From: Hyphomicrobiales bacterium
GTDB taxonomy: Bacteria > Pseudomonadota > Alphaproteobacteria > Rhizobiales > Rhizobiaceae
Assembly: GCA_900470805.1 (NCBI GenBank)
Contig: UCCA01000033.1
Location: 1-64,000, forward strand
Length of the DNA: 64,000 bases
Direction of reading: 5' to 3'
The notes below the pieces were generated by a model. It saw only the letters and a list, made by a program, of their open reading frames with translations. It was not told where the DNA came from and searched no databases. Below are positions 1-8,577 of this stretch, piece by piece. The position numbers and the translations under genes were made by a program. Numbering within the stretch: position 1 is the first letter of the stretch; every line of letters starts with the position of its first letter.

Positions 1-1159
1 TCATTCCGCGCGGCGCTGCCGGACCCAGACCGATAGAGCACAGCCAATTCAATACGACCTCATGCGTGACGTGTCGATTGTCCACCTGGCAATGTTCCAG
101 ACCCCCCAGCCGCCGATCTTCGATCGCGACGAAGGATTTGTTGGACGTCCCTGCCTGCTGATAATTTGTCAGAGCTTGATGGAGCGGATTTGGTTGCACC
201 ATCACCTCCTCTACGCCGTGCACGACGAGAAGAGGGCACTCGATTTTTTCCACAAAACCATCGAGATTGTAGTTGAAACGAGGGTCGTTCGCGAAATCGT
301 CCAGGCTTTCTGCGCCCAAAATATGCATTGCGTGGGCTGCGTAGCTGGGCGGCATCCACTTGAGCATTTCACCCCAATTGAACTTGTGCGGCCCTCCATT
401 AGAAATGACCGCGGCCAAACGAGGATCCTGTGAGGCAAGCCTGAGTGAATCGTAGCCTGAGAAACTCTCGCCGAACACAATGATCTTGCTCGCATCAACC
501 TCGGGCCGGGAAGCAAGGAAATCTACTGCCTTGGAATGAAAGTGTTCCGCGTCTGCGCGCCTTGGCTTTCCTTTTTCATAAAGGGATAGTCCTGTGCCGG
601 GCTGGTCGTAAACGAAGAAGTTGTATCCGCTTTGGATTAGTGCCGGGCCAATGTTGAAATAGTTTTCCGTAGTCTGGCAATCGCCGCCATTCAAAGACAA
701 TACAGTCGCTCTAGGCTCCTGCACCCAGGGTGGGGCGAAAAAATACCCCTCGAGTTTCACACCTTCGTAGTCGATTTGCACCTTCTCAGGAACCACGTCG
801 AAATAGCGAGAGGCGGCGTCGAATAGCTCAGATGTCTTTTTAAGCAGATCAATTTTTCGCGTGTCTTGGGCCTCAATCAAGAATTCCGCGACACGGTTGT
901 AGTTGCACGCTCGGCAGTAGGCGTTTCTTGCGGAGAGCCAGTTGCCGGTGGCTTCAGCATCCCGCCCATGCTTTTCCACGGCTCTCGATGTCGCAAGCCA
1001 TTCCCTGATCCAAGAGTCGTCACTCTCCGGGTCAATTCTCTTGCAGGCTTCAAAAATCTCGGTGACGTCTGCAAATCCAAGGGACGCAAGCCCCAGAATC
1101 TTGGTAACCTGAAATGATCTCACGGGATTTTCTGGCCAGTGGCCAAACTCGATTGTCAT
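1..1159 (-). CDS. Alpha/beta hydrolase, C-C hydrolase-like (3' end beyond window)
   Basis: The frame is open from an ATG at 1159 to the left edge without a stop, giving 386 codons and probably lacking only the last few residues. A helical N-terminal part (about 1-125) precedes an alpha/beta-hydrolase fold. The nucleophile elbow is GESFSG with Ser232, a candidate acid lies near E317 after LLVVHG, and the catalytic His is probably H356 in LEHCQVDN. This architecture and length fit FrsA/DUF1100-like enzymes such as 2,6-dihydroxypseudooxynicotine hydrolase, which cleaves a C-C bond next to a ketone. The substrate here is unknown. It lies 170 bp downstream of an FAD monooxygenase on the same strand, so hydroxylation followed by side-chain hydrolysis of an aromatic or polyketide-like compound is a reasonable inference. 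Fold assignment is firm, substrate is not. Confidence 0.8.
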   Translation of the reverse strand, partial: MTIEFGHWPENPVRSFQVTKILGLASLGFADVTEIFEACKRIDPESDDSWIREWLATSRAVEKHGRDAEATGNWLSARNAYCRACNYNRVAEFLIEAQDTRKIDLLKKTSELFDAASRYFDVVPEKVQIDYEGVKLEGYFFAPPWVQEPRATVLSLNGGDCQTTENYFNIGPALIQSGYNFFVYDQPGTGLSLYEKGKPRRADAEHFHSKAVDFLASRPEVDASKIIVFGESFSGYDSLRLASQDPRLAAVISNGGPHKFNWGEMLKWMPPSYAAHAMHILGAESLDDFANDPRFNYNLDGFVEKIECPLLVVHGVEEVMVQPNPLHQALTNYQQAGTSNKSFVAIEDRRLGGLEHCQVDNRHVTHEVVLNWLCSIGLGPAAPRGM

Positions 1160-1329
1160 GTCTCTGCTCCATTTACGGGTATCAGCGCAAAGCCGACGGT
1201 TGTTGACCGAGCGCAGCTAAATCGAAAATTTATATGCGGGCGGTGGGACAGGATCGCGTGCGTTAAACAACACATTCCAGGACACTTGCTGCCTGTTTAG
1301 GCTGGATGTTCCCGCCTGTTCTCGTTCAG

Positions 1330-2544
1330 CTAGTATTTCGGAAGCTCTAGCTGGTTATAGGCTTTGACGGAGGTCTCACTGGCCGCTCCTAGAGTTTCCC
1401 CGTTTGCTGAGCGGATTAACATCTCGTCACGTTGTTCAATTTCTTCAGGTGTGCGGGGAAGGAAAAAGGAATGACTTCCTTGACCGGTCGCCAAGGCTTG
1501 GTTGGCTTCCACGTAAGGGCGAATGGTTTTCTCATAAGCCATAAAACCCTCGACAGGGTCAAAATGGGAGGCAAGCTCGCCGGCGAGAACATAGGCACCC
1601 ACAAGTGCAAGGCTCGTGCCTTGCCCAGACAGAAACGATGGCGCGTAAGCTGCGTCTCCGACTAAACCAACTCGCCCCTTTGCCCAATTACTCATTCGGA
1701 TCTGGCTGACGGAATCGAAGTAAAGATCATCCGCATTGGACATTGCATTGAGCAATTTAGGTACCTGCCACCCGCTTTCTGCATAAACCGCTTCTGTAAG
1801 CCGTCTCTGTTCGATCAGATCACGCGATAATGCTGGACCAGGATTTTCTGTCGCAAAGATTAGGAAAGCGAAAACGTCATGGCTTTCTCGTACTGCGATC
1901 ATGCCAGCGGCGCGACCCGGTTCTGCGTAGGTGATTGCCTCGTGCGCCAGCCGCAGGTCATTTGGCATCGTGAAAAGATTGAAGCAGTAGCCCAAATAAT
2001 GGCTGAACTTATCCTCTGGCCCGAATGCTAGTTGACGTGTGCGGGAATGAAGGCCGTCCGCACCGATAACGACATCGTATTTCTCTCTTACTCCATCTTC
2101 GAAAAGCACACTAACGCTTGCACCGTCATCATCGAGTGCTTCAATGGAGTTTCTGAAACGGCAAGTAACGCGGCTTTCTTTGACGAAACCATAAATAAGA
2201 CCGGTGAGCGCCCCGCGAGGAAGTTCGACGTCGCGTTCTATTTCGTTCCCCATGACGACGTAGGGCGGAATGGTACCGATCACCTGTCCATGACCGTTGA
2301 CGAACGTCATGGAGCGGGAGTCTATGTGCTCCGACCTAACCTGCGGCGCGAGGCTCATTTTCTCAAGAACGCCAATCGCCGTCCCACGCACGTCAATGGG
2401 GTATCCCCCACTACGTACAGTTGATGCCCTCTCGACTAGAGTGACGTCAAATCCAAATCGGTCAAGCCAGTACGCTGTCGTCAGACCAGCCACGCTTGCT
2501 CCCGAAATTAGTACTCTTCGTGGAAAGTTCTCACGTTTTGACAT
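1330..2544 (-). CDS. FAD-dependent aromatic-type monooxygenase
   Basis: This 404-residue protein has the para-hydroxybenzoate-hydroxylase fold. An N-terminal dinucleotide-binding motif (GASVAGLTTA, about 15-24) is followed by an acidic strand end (LVERA), an internal GADGLHSRTR motif (about 160-170) that contacts FAD and NAD(P)H, and a second FAD motif GDAAYAPS with GQGTSLA near 295-310. Length is typical of single-component flavin monooxygenases (TetX, salicylate hydroxylase and 2,6-dihydroxypyridine hydroxylase relatives). It is divergent from a TetR gene, and the 84-bp gap holds two related palindromes, so repression by that TetR protein is likely. A C-C-type hydrolase follows downstream. 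The substrate cannot be read from sequence; a degradative or resistance role are both possible. Confidence 0.88.
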   Translation of the reverse strand: MSKRENFPRRVLISGASVAGLTTAYWLDRFGFDVTLVERASTVRSGGYPIDVRGTAIGVLEKMSLAPQVRSEHIDSRSMTFVNGHGQVIGTIPPYVVMGNEIERDVELPRGALTGLIYGFVKESRVTCRFRNSIEALDDDGASVSVLFEDGVREKYDVVIGADGLHSRTRQLAFGPEDKFSHYLGYCFNLFTMPNDLRLAHEAITYAEPGRAAGMIAVRESHDVFAFLIFATENPGPALSRDLIEQRRLTEAVYAESGWQVPKLLNAMSNADDLYFDSVSQIRMSNWAKGRVGLVGDAAYAPSFLSGQGTSLALVGAYVLAGELASHFDPVEGFMAYEKTIRPYVEANQALATGQGSHSFFLPRTPEEIEQRDEMLIRSANGETLGAASETSVKAYNQLELPKY

Positions 2545-2563
2545 ACGAGTATCTCCTGCTTAT

Positions 2564-2582
2564 AAGATACACGTCGCATCCT
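2564..2582. promoter_or_regulatory. Imperfect TetR-type operator (site 1)
   Basis: An 8-3-8 inverted repeat (AAGATACA-CGT-CGCATCCT) with several mismatches lies 20 bp upstream of the FAD monooxygenase start. It is a degenerate copy of the perfect palindrome at 2597-2615, with centres 33 bp apart, close to three helical turns. This suggests cooperative binding of two TetR dimers on one DNA face. Confidence 0.55.
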
Positions 2583-2596
2583 ATTTCGAAAGAGTC

Positions 2597-2615
2597 AAGA
2601 TGCGCTCCGCATCTT
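2597..2615. promoter_or_regulatory. Perfect TetR-type operator (site 2)
   Basis: A perfect inverted repeat, AAGATGCG-CTC-CGCATCTT, ends 13 bp before the tetR ATG at 2629. Its position supports autoregulation of the TetR gene and control of the divergent monooxygenase through the related site 1. Confidence 0.65.
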
Positions 2616-2628
2616 ATTCGGGGGAAAA

Positions 2629-3213
2629 ATGAACGTAAAAGCGCATAGACGACGTGGTCCGGAGTTGGACGACGCGATTCTAGATGCCGTTTGGCATGAA
2701 ATAACTACCAAGGGATATGGTGGCCTAACGCTAGATTCCGCCGCAAGCCGCGCGGGTACAAGCCGACCAGTTATTCACCGGCGTTGGAAGAGCCGTAGTG
2801 AACTCGTCATTGCTGCGCTTGCTCGTTACGTGGCACGCAACCCCATTAATGTGGCTGATCAAGGCAATGTCCGCAGCGAGATGATATTGCTTCTTCAGGG
2901 CCTGTCAGAAAGAGCACAACCGCATCTGATTCGGATCCTTTTCGATATGCGAGAGGATCTTTTGAAAGACAATATTTACCTGGCAGACCTCCCAGGAAGA
3001 ATTGGCGAGCAAGGATTAGTGGCTGACATATTGTCTCGAGGGGTGCAACGCGGCGAAATTGATCCCACCCGCATTAGTTCCCGTATTACTTCGCTACCAA
3101 CGGACCTCGCGCGCCACGACATGCTAATGACACTTAAACCTCTCTCTGACAAAAGCATCGAAGAGATCATCGACGAGGTCTTCTTGCCTCTCGTTCTGCG
3201 AACGACGAAATAA
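2629..3213 (+). CDS. TetR/AcrR family transcriptional regulator
   Basis: A 194-residue protein with a TetR-type N-terminal helix-turn-helix: RGPELDDAILDAVWHEI, then GYGGLTLDSAASRAGTS and PVIHRRWKSRSEL (about 8-62). It is followed by a variable helical ligand-binding domain. The ATG at 2629 lies just downstream of GGGGGAAAA, which can serve as ribosome binding site. It is divergent from the FAD monooxygenase, with two palindromic sites in the shared promoter. It is most likely the local repressor of the monooxygenase/hydrolase pair, released by substrate or product; the inducer is unknown. Confidence 0.9.
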   Translation: MNVKAHRRRGPELDDAILDAVWHEITTKGYGGLTLDSAASRAGTSRPVIHRRWKSRSELVIAALARYVARNPINVADQGNVRSEMILLLQGLSERAQPHLIRILFDMREDLLKDNIYLADLPGRIGEQGLVADILSRGVQRGEIDPTRISSRITSLPTDLARHDMLMTLKPLSDKSIEEIIDEVFLPLVLRTTK

Positions 3214-3254
3214 TAGCTGCCGATGATTTCGTTCTGCGGATCTACCAAAAGGCG

Positions 3255-3290
3255 GCCATGGATGGGCGGTCTCTGATCGTGATCCATGGC
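3255..3290. terminator. Inverted repeat between convergent genes
   Basis: Nine-base perfect arms (GCCATGGAT / ATCCATGGC) separated by 18 nt lie between the convergent tetR and marR genes. There is no clear U-tract, so a terminator role is only a suggestion. Confidence 0.3.
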
Positions 3291-3311
3291 TGGGGACTAT
3301 TCAACGCGAAG

Positions 3312-3740
3312 TTACCGGTTGAGTAGAGATTGCTCTATGCGACGGAGAATTGCATTTATGGACTCAATCTCGGAAGGATTTTCGAAAATCCCATCGAGAG
3401 CTTCGCTCCAAGCGTCACGCATGAGAATGAAATTCTGCGTCGCAAGATCTGTCAAAAAGAGATTGACAACGCGACCGTCCGGGTTGTCCGCTTTGCGTTG
3501 AACTAACCCTTTCGTTTCGAGACCGCGCAGCACCCGGGCAAAATTGCTGGACGGCAGGCGCGATGCCCGTGAGATCACGTTCGCGGCGCTTCCTGGCGCC
3601 TTGGCTATGCACCGCATGACATGGATTTCGATCGGTGTGCAGATGCCCGGCTCCAAGGACCGAGGGGCCGGGAGTTGACGACTGATACCGTGCACCAGAT
3701 CGGCCAGTTCATACAGCATCTGCGCCTTCGCCTCTTCCAT
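3312..3740 (-). CDS. MarR family transcriptional regulator
   Basis: A 142-residue winged-helix regulator from ATG 3740, chosen because AAGAGG stands about 6 nt upstream; an in-frame start at 3785 would add 15 residues but overlaps the operator-like palindrome. The centre shows the MarR wHTH: IEIHVMRCIAKAPGSAANVI, then ASRLPSSNFARVLRGLETKG and the wing with RKADNPDGRVVNLFLT. It is divergent from an SDR gene, and a 14-bp perfect palindrome lies between. It probably represses itself and the SDR/MBL pair. Ligand unknown. Confidence 0.88.
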   Translation of the reverse strand: MEEAKAQMLYELADLVHGISRQLPAPRSLEPGICTPIEIHVMRCIAKAPGSAANVISRASRLPSSNFARVLRGLETKGLVQRKADNPDGRVVNLFLTDLATQNFILMRDAWSEALDGIFENPSEIESINAILRRIEQSLLNR

Positions 3741-3760
3741 ATATACCTCTTGAAAAACTG

Positions 3761-3774
3761 CTATCATATGATAG
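3761..3774. promoter_or_regulatory. Perfect 14-bp palindrome, likely MarR operator
   Basis: CTATCATATGATAG is its own reverse complement. It lies 21 bp upstream of the marR ATG and 48 bp upstream of the divergent SDR start. Size, AT-rich centre and position fit a MarR-dimer operator. Confidence 0.6.
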
Positions 3775-3821
3775 GTAATTAACATCGCCCCAAATACACT
3801 ATCAGAAAAAAGGGATGGAAG

Positions 3822-4553
3822 ATGGAATTGAAAGGCTCGGTCGCCATTGTCACTGGCGCTTCCTCCGGCATCGGGGCAGCCACGGCACGCGCGCTATCGG
3901 CTGCGGGTGCAAAGGTCGTGCTGCTCGCGCGGCGCGAGGACCGGATGAGGAAACTTGCAGAGGAGTTAAACGACGCGGTTGCAATCCGATGTGACGTGAC
4001 CGATGAGGGTCAGGTCGATCAGGCGGTGAAGCAGACGCTTGAAGCCCTCGGTCGCATCGACATTCTTGTCAACAATGCTGGCCAAGGCCTGCATTCGCCC
4101 ATCGAGGAGATCAAACCCAATGACTTCCGCGATATCTTGGAACTGAACGTGGTGGCGCCACTCGTGGTCATGCAACACGTTCTTCCCGCGATGCGCAAGC
4201 AGGGCGAAGGACGGATCGTCAATGTGAGTTCAGGTATCTGGTTCCATCCGCTCGCGGAGAGCGGGGCCTATGCTGCGACGAAAGCTGCACTGAGCACCCT
4301 GGCGGGCGTGGCCCGTGTCGAACTTGAGGAAGCCAACATCAAGGTCTCGGTGATGTACCCCTTTATCACCGAAACGGAACTGGTCGACTCGATCAAGGCT
4401 GGCAAAAACTCAGCCAGGAAGGCCGAAGCGCCGATCGCGGACGAGCGTCAGAGCCCTGAACTGGTTGCAACCAAAATCCTCGAACTCATCCGTTCGGGCG
4501 AAGAGCGGGCTGATCTGGTTCCGGTCAAATACGGAGGCAGCTACGAAGGCTGA
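3822..4553 (+). CDS. Short-chain dehydrogenase/reductase (SDR)
   Basis: A 243-residue classical SDR. The cofactor-binding motif is TGASSGIG near residues 12-19, the structural NNAG is near 87, the catalytic Ser lies in NVSSG (about 136-140), and Tyr/Lys are in YAATK (about 153-157). ARRED after the second strand suggests an Arg-rich NADP(H) preference. The last codons are followed directly by an MBL-fold gene on the same strand, so the two probably form an operon under the divergent MarR regulator. Substrate unknown; an NADP-dependent alcohol or ketone oxidoreductase is the safest call. Confidence 0.9.
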   Translation: MELKGSVAIVTGASSGIGAATARALSAAGAKVVLLARREDRMRKLAEELNDAVAIRCDVTDEGQVDQAVKQTLEALGRIDILVNNAGQGLHSPIEEIKPNDFRDILELNVVAPLVVMQHVLPAMRKQGEGRIVNVSSGIWFHPLAESGAYAATKAALSTLAGVARVELEEANIKVSVMYPFITETELVDSIKAGKNSARKAEAPIADERQSPELVATKILELIRSGEERADLVPVKYGGSYEG

Positions 4554-4616
4554 GTGAACTGTGCGCCGTTGGTAAGCGTTCATCGGCGCTCTTACTTCAT
4601 GAGGAAGCAAAAAAAG

Positions 4617-5267
4617 ATGCTTCGCGCATTTTCAGACATCCCGCTGCCGGGGCTTTATTTCACGGAGCCGGCAGACTTGCCTTTCATGCAAGGTGTCGAG
4701 GTCCGATCCTATTTGATAAAGACGGACGATGGGATCGTGGTCATCTACAACTCGCCCGGCTTGTCTCGGGACAAAGCCGCTGTTGACGATATGGGCAAGC
4801 CCTCCTCGATCCTTATGAGCCATTGGCACGAAGCCATGTACGGAGATCAATTGGAGATACCCACCTACGTGTCGGCGGCCGACCTTTCCCAAGCCAACGC
4901 TTCAATGCCCAAGGCTGCGGATTTATTGGCCTGTCACGGATTGAGTGACAGTATCGATATCATCTCCACTCCTGGTCACACGGCGGGATTTACCATGTTC
5001 CTCTGGACCTGCGGTGATCGCAAAGTGCTGTTTAGCGGCGATATGATCTGGCTCCACGACGGTAGATGGGACGCTGTCGTTCTCGTCGAGAGTGATAGGC
5101 AGAAGTATATCGCGAGCCTCGAAGCCGTAGCAGAGATTGAATTTGATGTCCTGGTCCCCTGGGTCTCTAAACGGGCAGGGCCATACGCAATCCTGAATGA
5201 TAAATACTCAGCGCGAGCGCAAATATTGGAGATCGTTCGCCGGGTCAGAAATGGTGAAAACGCATAA
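4617..5267 (+). CDS. MBL-fold metallo-hydrolase-like protein
   Basis: A 216-residue protein from ATG 4617 (AGGAAG about 9 nt upstream). The same frame is open from 4554, but the first 21 residues look non-coding. The fold is recognisable by SHWHEA (position of HxHxDH), STPGHTAGFT and FSGDMIW. The first motif departs from the canonical HxHxDH: after SHWH come E-A-M-Y instead of an Asp-His pair, so one of the two metal sites may be altered. It directly follows the SDR gene, so co-transcription is likely. Activity unknown (thioesterase, lactonase or glyoxalase-II-like are options). Confidence 0.75.
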   Translation: MLRAFSDIPLPGLYFTEPADLPFMQGVEVRSYLIKTDDGIVVIYNSPGLSRDKAAVDDMGKPSSILMSHWHEAMYGDQLEIPTYVSAADLSQANASMPKAADLLACHGLSDSIDIISTPGHTAGFTMFLWTCGDRKVLFSGDMIWLHDGRWDAVVLVESDRQKYIASLEAVAEIEFDVLVPWVSKRAGPYAILNDKYSARAQILEIVRRVRNGENA

Positions 5268-5308
5268 TGTACCGCTTTGATGATCGCCTGAGACTCGCCT
5301 GTTAACGC

Positions 5309-6196
5309 TCAGGTCCTGCTGGCATTACCTCTTGCTGGGTTGATCTCGACGGTTGCGGTCATGCCCGCAGCCAACTCGACGTCGGACGGCACCTGATCGA
5401 TATGGATGCGCACCGGGATGCGCTGAGCCAGACGTACCCAGGAAAATGTCGCGGCGACATTGGGCAGGCCAAGATGGCCGGGCGCGTCGTTACTGTTCTC
5501 GATCCCTCGACCGAGGCTTTCGACATGACCAGTGACTGGCTGATCAAAACCCATCAGCATGATGCGTGCCGGGTCACCAACGCGGATCTGCTGTATTTTC
5601 GTCTCCTCGAAATAGCCGGTGATCCAAAAGCTGGCGGCGTCGATGACAGCGACCTTCGTCACACCCGCCGTAGCATAGTCGCCTGGCCGAAGCCTCAAAT
5701 TGGTGACATAACCGTCGACCGGCGCACGGACCGTCGAACGGTCAAGGTTAAGCTTGGCCAGATCGAGCGCCGCCACCGCTGACTGATAGGCGGCGCCAGC
5801 GACCGCAGCAGCACCGCTCGATTGCTGGGCAGCCTCCTGGGAAACGACGTCCTTGAGCTGGCTGTGCCGCCGCGCTGTTGCCTGACGAACGATCATATCC
5901 TGGCGTTTCGCTTCGACATCAGCCTCAGCCAACGATACTGCCAACCTGAGCCGCTCGGGGTCGAGCTCGTAAAGGATGTCGCCCCGATGCACATATTGAT
6001 TATCAACCACGGAAACTGCGCTGACCGTGCCGGAGACTTCCGGAGCGATCTGCACGACATCGACGCCAACGCGTCCGTCGCGGGTCCAGGGCGTCTGTTC
6101 GTAATGATTCCACGCCTTCAGCGCGATAAAAGCGGAGACGGCGACGAGGCAAAGGGTCAGTGCATAGCGCCCAAGCAGGGATAGAACAGGTCTCAA
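5309..6196 (-). CDS. HlyD/EmrA-type periplasmic adaptor of an efflux pump
   Basis: A 295-residue membrane fusion protein. One N-terminal transmembrane segment (LTLCLVAVSAFIALKAW) precedes the barrel-sandwich half (PEVSGTVSAVSVVDNQYVHR, about 52-71), a helical hairpin, and the second lipoyl half (STVRAPVDGYVTNLRLRPGD, about 153-172). It starts inside the stop of the DUF1656 gene, so it is translationally coupled to the FUSC-DUF1656 genes. The family moves aromatic carboxylates or fusaric acid-like compounds across the inner membrane. AaeA of Escherichia coli is the functional model. Confidence 0.9.
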   Translation of the reverse strand: MRPVLSLLGRYALTLCLVAVSAFIALKAWNHYEQTPWTRDGRVGVDVVQIAPEVSGTVSAVSVVDNQYVHRGDILYELDPERLRLAVSLAEADVEAKRQDMIVRQATARRHSQLKDVVSQEAAQQSSGAAAVAGAAYQSAVAALDLAKLNLDRSTVRAPVDGYVTNLRLRPGDYATAGVTKVAVIDAASFWITGYFEETKIQQIRVGDPARIMLMGFDQPVTGHVESLGRGIENSNDAPGHLGLPNVAATFSWVRLAQRIPVRIHIDQVPSDVELAAGMTATVEINPARGNASRT

Positions 6197-6408
6197 GGCA
6201 GGAGTCCGATCGATGGCAGGTACTGCACGAGCAGACCGTAGATGACGACAAAGGTGGCGAGTTCGACCAGCGGCCGATAAGCGAAAAGGCGATCGAGACC
6301 TGTGGCGGCAAACAGGCGGACTATTGCCATTGTGGCGACCAGCGCGACGAACACGAGTACGACAAGGCCGGGTATCAGGACGCCTCCAACATTAAGATCA
6401 ACGATCAT
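6193..6408 (-). CDS. DUF1656 small inner-membrane protein (AaeX-like)
   Basis: A 71-residue protein with two predicted membrane segments (IPGLVVLVFVALVATMAIV and LATFVVIYGLLVQYL). Its start overlaps the end of the FUSC gene by 11 bp and its stop overlaps the start of the HlyD adaptor by 4 bp. This FUSC-DUF1656-HlyD order is the standard arrangement of fusaric-acid/p-hydroxybenzoate efflux operons. The role of DUF1656 proteins is not well defined. Confidence 0.85.
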   Translation of the reverse strand: MIVDLNVGGVLIPGLVVLVFVALVATMAIVRLFAATGLDRLFAYRPLVELATFVVIYGLLVQYLPSIGLLP

Positions 6409-8512
6409 CGGTCGTGCTCTTCCCGTCTACCTGAGAGCCCAGCGCGAACCGAAGGTCGATGAGCAGATCGACAATCTGCAGGCGGTTCTTGAGCAGGCTG
6501 CCTGCCACCCTCTCGATCAGCCTCTCGATGGGCTGATCGAGGTCGAGGAGGTCGGCAGGCGTTGACGGTTTCCTGCCACTGAAGCGTCCGGCGATCGCAG
6601 ATAGAAGCTTTCTGAGTTCGACACCGGCGTCCCCCTCTATCTGTGGGATCGTCTTGCGAAGCTGTCCGGCGACATGCCCAATGCGAAGATGGTGCAGCGT
6701 ATCGTCGAGCACATCTGGATAGGCTTTGCCGGTCAGCCGTAACCTAGGAAGCAACAAAGCTGTCCGATCCACCATCAGACTCGTCCAGCGCGCTTCGTTG
6801 GGTGCAGCGCCGAGCGCGCGCCGCCTGACGTCCCGGCGACTCAGGCGAAGCAACCGGTGGATCGCCCCGTCGACCGATACGGTCTGGAACAGGGACATGC
6901 TCACCGCGCCGAATCCGACTGCCGCAAACAGCGCGATTACACTGTTGAGTGAGGTGGCGAAGTCGCCGGTGTAGTAAGGGCCGAGCGCCGAGAGTATTGG
7001 AATGGTCAGCGTGATGCCGAGCGCCATGAAGGTTGTTTGAAGGCGTGCCTGAAGAGAGCCGGCGAACAGGAACGCCGGGGCGAGCACTGCGACAAGAACC
7101 CAAAAGTCCGTGACCTGAGGCAGGATGACGAAGCTGTAGATAAGGCTGATGAATACCCCGTAGATGGAGCCGACGAGGTATTTGATGACAAAGGGCACAG
7201 GCGCATCGAAATTGGCGAACAGCGTGCAGCAGACGCCGAGAATGGAGACGGCCATTCCGCCCTCCGGCCATGCCGACCAGATCCAGAAGGCGCAGCCGAT
7301 GATGATGCCGACGATAGCGCCGAGCGCGGTACGCCCCGCCATCCAGGGATCGCAGTGATAGACATAGCCCTTCGCCCGCTTTGGCCCATGAAGCGACGCC
7401 ACGTCGCGCAGGTGCCCGGTCGCCGAGATGGTCCGCCCGAGCCTGTCGCAGTCCTCTAACAGACCGATCATCTCGGCCAAGTGTCCTGCGAGGTTAGCGG
7501 CAAGCCTATTGCCGGGCGTCGCAGTGTCGGTGCCAAAACGATTCTGGACTGTTCGCGCATGCCCGATCAGTGGAGCTGCGGCGCGCTCCTGGTCTTCTGT
7601 TTCGACGCTTGCGACCCAGGCACCGATGTCGTCGACCAATGCGACGAGCTCGTCGGGCGCATCGCCATCACCTAAGCGAAGGGCCTCAATCCGGTCTTCG
7701 ATCTCGGTCGCGAGCCACAGCAGGCGGGCGAGCCGGTCATGGATGAGCTGCAGTATCCGGCGTGGTGGCGTTGGCGCCGGATCATAGGGCAGATGCGTGG
7801 CAAGCCCCTGGATTGCCAGTAGGTCCGCCGCAAGCTGGTTGCGGTCGCGACTTTTTTTTCCCCGCGTTCCACTCAGCGCATTACCCGCCAGCCGACGGGC
7901 GTCCCGCAGCGTGGCTGACAGCTTGCCGGTGAATTGACCGGTCATGCGTTTCGGCAGGACGTAACGATGGATCAGAACCGCACACAGAATCCCGATCGAG
8001 ATTTCCTGGACGCGGACCGATGCCGTCTCAAAAACGGCGCCTGGATCGAGTACGCTCGGGAACCCGATCAGACTTGCGGTATATCCGGCAAGAACAAAGG
8101 CATAGGCGCGTGATGTGCGATCGAGCAGCGAGAAAAACAGGCACAGGCCTATCCAGCCCGCAAGCACGACGCTGCACACCATCGGATCGTTCACGAAATT
8201 CGGGACGATCGCGACCGTCGCTATCGCGCCGACGAAAGTCCCGGCGAAGCGATAGACACCTCGGCTGAGCGACGCTCCGGCAGACGTCTGCGAGACGATG
8301 TAAACGGTGACGATCGCCCAGAACGGCTTGGGAAGCCCAATCCTGAGCGAGATGTAATAGGCCAGCATCGCCGCGGCAAAACTCTTCGCCGAAAACAGGA
8401 TCGCATCCGCATCCGCCTTCATAGTAGGCGTGAGCAGGAAGCTCGTTCCAGCTTCAAACATGGCTGCGACGGTCTTGCTTGAGGGGTTGTTTAAGGGCTG
8501 CGCGGTGTTCAT
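6398..8512 (-). CDS. FUSC family aromatic-acid efflux permease (AaeB-like)
   Basis: A 704-residue membrane protein with two clusters of about five to six hydrophobic segments (about 40-190 and 385-530), each followed by a long soluble region. This is the usual two-fold FUSC layout. The start of the first bundle (SFAAAMLAYYISLRIGLP, then FWAIVTVYIVSQ) is the family signature. It is the first gene of the efflux operon and is divergent from an AraC-type regulator at 8578, with an inverted repeat in the 65-bp gap. Probable role: proton-driven extrusion of aromatic carboxylates. Substrate not determinable. Confidence 0.9.
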   Translation of the reverse strand: MNTAQPLNNPSSKTVAAMFEAGTSFLLTPTMKADADAILFSAKSFAAAMLAYYISLRIGLPKPFWAIVTVYIVSQTSAGASLSRGVYRFAGTFVGAIATVAIVPNFVNDPMVCSVVLAGWIGLCLFFSLLDRTSRAYAFVLAGYTASLIGFPSVLDPGAVFETASVRVQEISIGILCAVLIHRYVLPKRMTGQFTGKLSATLRDARRLAGNALSGTRGKKSRDRNQLAADLLAIQGLATHLPYDPAPTPPRRILQLIHDRLARLLWLATEIEDRIEALRLGDGDAPDELVALVDDIGAWVASVETEDQERAAAPLIGHARTVQNRFGTDTATPGNRLAANLAGHLAEMIGLLEDCDRLGRTISATGHLRDVASLHGPKRAKGYVYHCDPWMAGRTALGAIVGIIIGCAFWIWSAWPEGGMAVSILGVCCTLFANFDAPVPFVIKYLVGSIYGVFISLIYSFVILPQVTDFWVLVAVLAPAFLFAGSLQARLQTTFMALGITLTIPILSALGPYYTGDFATSLNSVIALFAAVGFGAVSMSLFQTVSVDGAIHRLLRLSRRDVRRRALGAAPNEARWTSLMVDRTALLLPRLRLTGKAYPDVLDDTLHHLRIGHVAGQLRKTIPQIEGDAGVELRKLLSAIAGRFSGRKPSTPADLLDLDQPIERLIERVAGSLLKNRLQIVDLLIDLRFALGSQVDGKSTTDDR

Positions 8513-8529
8513 GCCGCGAGTTGTGATCG

Positions 8530-8545
8530 ATTTGCAAAAGCAAAT
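8530..8545. promoter_or_regulatory. Inverted repeat in FUSC/araC divergent promoter
   Basis: ATTTGC-AAAA-GCAAAT lies 18 bp upstream of the FUSC start and 33 bp upstream of the divergent araC gene. It is a plausible regulator-binding site, though AraC proteins more often bind direct repeats. Confidence 0.4.
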
Positions 8546-8577
8546 ATATTCGGTATTATGACAAAAAATATCTAAAA

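Noticed and set aside
5268..5308. CCTGAG/CTCAGG repeat as a terminator between the MBL and HlyD genes
   Set aside because: Arms of six bases with a long loop and no T-tract are too weak to call.
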